Shown here piece by piece: positions 6,513 to 7,524 of a stretch of 7,524 nucleotides of DNA. The stretch comes from Synechococcus sp. CO36386bin_37 (GTDB taxonomy: Bacteria; Cyanobacteriota; Cyanobacteriia; PCC-6307; Cyanobiaceae), in NCBI GenBank assembly GCA_011525445.1, contig WTGE01000197.1, forward strand, positions 1-7,524, read 5' to 3'. The position numbers and the translations under genes were made by a program. Each line of letters opens with the position of its first letter. Position 1 is the first letter of the stretch. The notes below the pieces were generated by a model. The model did no database searches and was not told the origin of the DNA. It saw only the letters and a list, made by a program, of their open reading frames with translations.

Positions 6513-6770
6513 ATGGCTGAATCCTCTGCTACCACCACTCCAGCTGCTAAACCAGCGGTCAAGCTGAAGAAAGGATCCCTCGTTCGTGTGAACCGTTCCT
6601 CGTATTTGGGGAGTTCGGAGGCATCAGCCAGCGATCCCAGGCCTCCCGAATACATTTTTGATGGTCCCGGCGAACTGCTTCTGGTGAAGGGCGATTACGG
6701 ACAGGTGCGCTGGCGGCGTCCCGTTCCAGATGTGTGGCTCAAACTTTCTCAGTTGGAGAGTTACTCCTGA
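6513..6770 (+). CDS. ndhO: NAD(P)H-quinone oxidoreductase (NDH-1) subunit O
   Basis: NdhO is one of the small subunits specific to cyanobacterial and chloroplast NDH-1, which takes electrons from ferredoxin to plastoquinone in cyclic electron flow and respiration. It sits on the peripheral arm at the thylakoid membrane. The 85-residue product fits the family length. After a low-complexity Ala/Thr/Lys start come the conserved [16 protein letters not shown] (19-34), [20 protein letters not shown] (37-56), then [20 protein letters not shown] (58-77). The start ATG 6513 matches homologues; no clear ribosome binding site is seen. It stands as a single plus-strand gene between two minus-strand genes, and its stop overlaps the 3' end of the convergent downstream gene by 10 nt. 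Confidence 0.95.
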   Translation: MAESSATTTPAAKPAVKLKKGSLVRVNRSSYLGSSEASASDPRPPEYIFDGPGELLLVKGDYGQVRWRRPVPDVWLKLSQLESYS

Positions 6771-7524
6771 GATTGCAAGGAATCCTGCACGGCACGCACC
6801 GCAGGCGGTAGAGCATCCACTGCCTCGGGAAGCCTCCAGAGTGCACCACCCAAAACGGCCGAGGTCGCGTCCAAGCCCACAAGAACAGGATGATCATCAT
6901 GCTGTTGTCGCGCGGCTTGAGCGGTGGAAGATGCTCCCCAGGGATTCCAGCCCGCAAGGCTTACAACACTTCGATAGGCACTCGGCCAAGGATTTTCAGG
7001 AAGCAAGACTTCCAGAGCAGCGAAATGCTCGGCAGCTTCTGTAGGCCGATTGGCCAGAACAGCTAAGAGAGCCAGGGTCCAGCGGGCTTCTTGATCGGAG
7101 GGATCAATCGCCAGACGGCCCAAGGCCTGCTTCGTCAAAGGTTCCCGGTAGAGGAAGTGACCATCCAGCATGTGTTCCACGGCAATGGAACTGAACACAG
7201 CGTCCAAGCCTGCAGGTCCTTTTGACAGACCTGTCGCGAGTTGGGGAAATCGGTCCTGAAACAACACAGTCTCAAGGCTGTCTGCATGGCGACGCCACAG
7301 GGAATAAGACCCCCCCTGCGGCCTTGGGAACGTTTCGACTTTCACAAACACTCCACTCGCGCGAACGGCTTCATCCAGGATTGCTGCACTCCCCCGAACT
7401 GAGCCCTGCCTCCCCTCCGCCAGCAACACCCACCGAGCCTGATTCAGCACAGGCTGTACATCGGATCGACTGCCACCCAATTGACGCCCGACAAGCTGAC
7501 CGCCTTGGCGGCGCCCGTAAAAAC
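6761..7524 (-). CDS. Unrecognised protein with TPR-like C-terminal half, 5' end outside window
   Basis: The frame is open from the right edge to a TAA at 6763-6761, giving 253 complete codons. The TTG at 7480 is only an internal codon, because reading continues upstream through [14 protein letters not shown] with no stop, so the true start lies beyond the window. The visible first half includes [20 protein letters not shown] and [11 protein letters not shown], mixed alpha/beta in appearance. From roughly the middle, [40 protein letters not shown] and the following helices show the Ala/Leu spacing and 'P-x-x' turns of degenerate tetratricopeptide repeats. No membrane segment or catalytic motif is seen in the visible part. 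I do not recognise the family. Coding is supported by the length, helix-like patterning and the absence of a competing frame. It converges on ndhO with a 10-nt overlap. Confidence 0.78.
   Translation of the reverse strand, partial: FYGRRQGGQLVGRQLGGSRSDVQPVLNQARWVLLAEGRQGSVRGSAAILDEAVRASGVFVKVETFPRPQGGSYSLWRRHADSLETVLFQDRFPQLATGLSKGPAGLDAVFSSIAVEHMLDGHFLYREPLTKQALGRLAIDPSDQEARWTLALLAVLANRPTEAAEHFAALEVLLPENPWPSAYRSVVSLAGWNPWGASSTAQAARQQHDDHPVLVGLDATSAVLGGALWRLPEAVDALPPAVRAVQDSLQSQE

Noticed and set aside
1..7524. Search by eye for CRISPR arrays, tRNAs, insertion sequence ends, HIP1 octamers and long repeats
   Set aside because: None was seen; non-coding gaps are at most 113 nt. A computed repeat and covariance-model scan would be the decisive check.

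Overview
This window looks like chromosome from a marine picocyanobacterium, most likely a marine Synechococcus or a higher-GC, low-light Prochlorococcus relative. The evidence is the gene content: a plant-type zeta-carotene desaturase (Zds/CrtQ), the cyanobacteria/chloroplast-specific NDH-1 subunit NdhO, and a cyanobacterial lipid-A-disaccharide-synthase-related protein. Genes are packed tightly, with moderate GC by eye. I see no mobile element, tRNA, rRNA, CRISPR array, phage gene or extended repeat. The assignment rests on recalled family knowledge; no database search was run.

Layout. (1) Bases 1-1828, minus strand: zds followed after 4 nt by an SRPBCC-fold gene that runs off the left edge. 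(2) Bases 1829-1941: a 113-nt divergent intergenic region. (3) Bases 1942-4295, plus strand: an A-type Fe-S carrier (HesB/IscA/SufA family), a small TPR-like protein, an LpxB-related glycosyltransferase-like protein and a 91-residue two-helix membrane protein. The last three are spaced by 1 nt and 0 nt, so they are probably translationally coupled. (4) Bases 4213-6457, minus strand: a CPA1 cation:proton antiporter, then after 28 nt a TIGR01777-type epimerase. The epimerase 3' end overlaps the 3' end of the small membrane protein gene by 83 nt. (5) Bases 6458-6512: a 55-nt divergent gap. (6) ndhO on the plus strand. (7) An unrecognised minus-strand protein that enters from the right edge and overlaps the ndhO 3' end by 10 nt.

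The recognisable functions are housekeeping for a phototroph: carotenoid synthesis, Fe-S assembly, NDH-1 cyclic electron flow/respiration and ion homeostasis. The less understood part is the coupled TPR / LpxB-like / small membrane protein set. No non-coding stretch exceeds 113 nt, so there is no hidden room for large RNA genes or arrays. I found no convincing evidence for a new defence, mobile or regulatory system.
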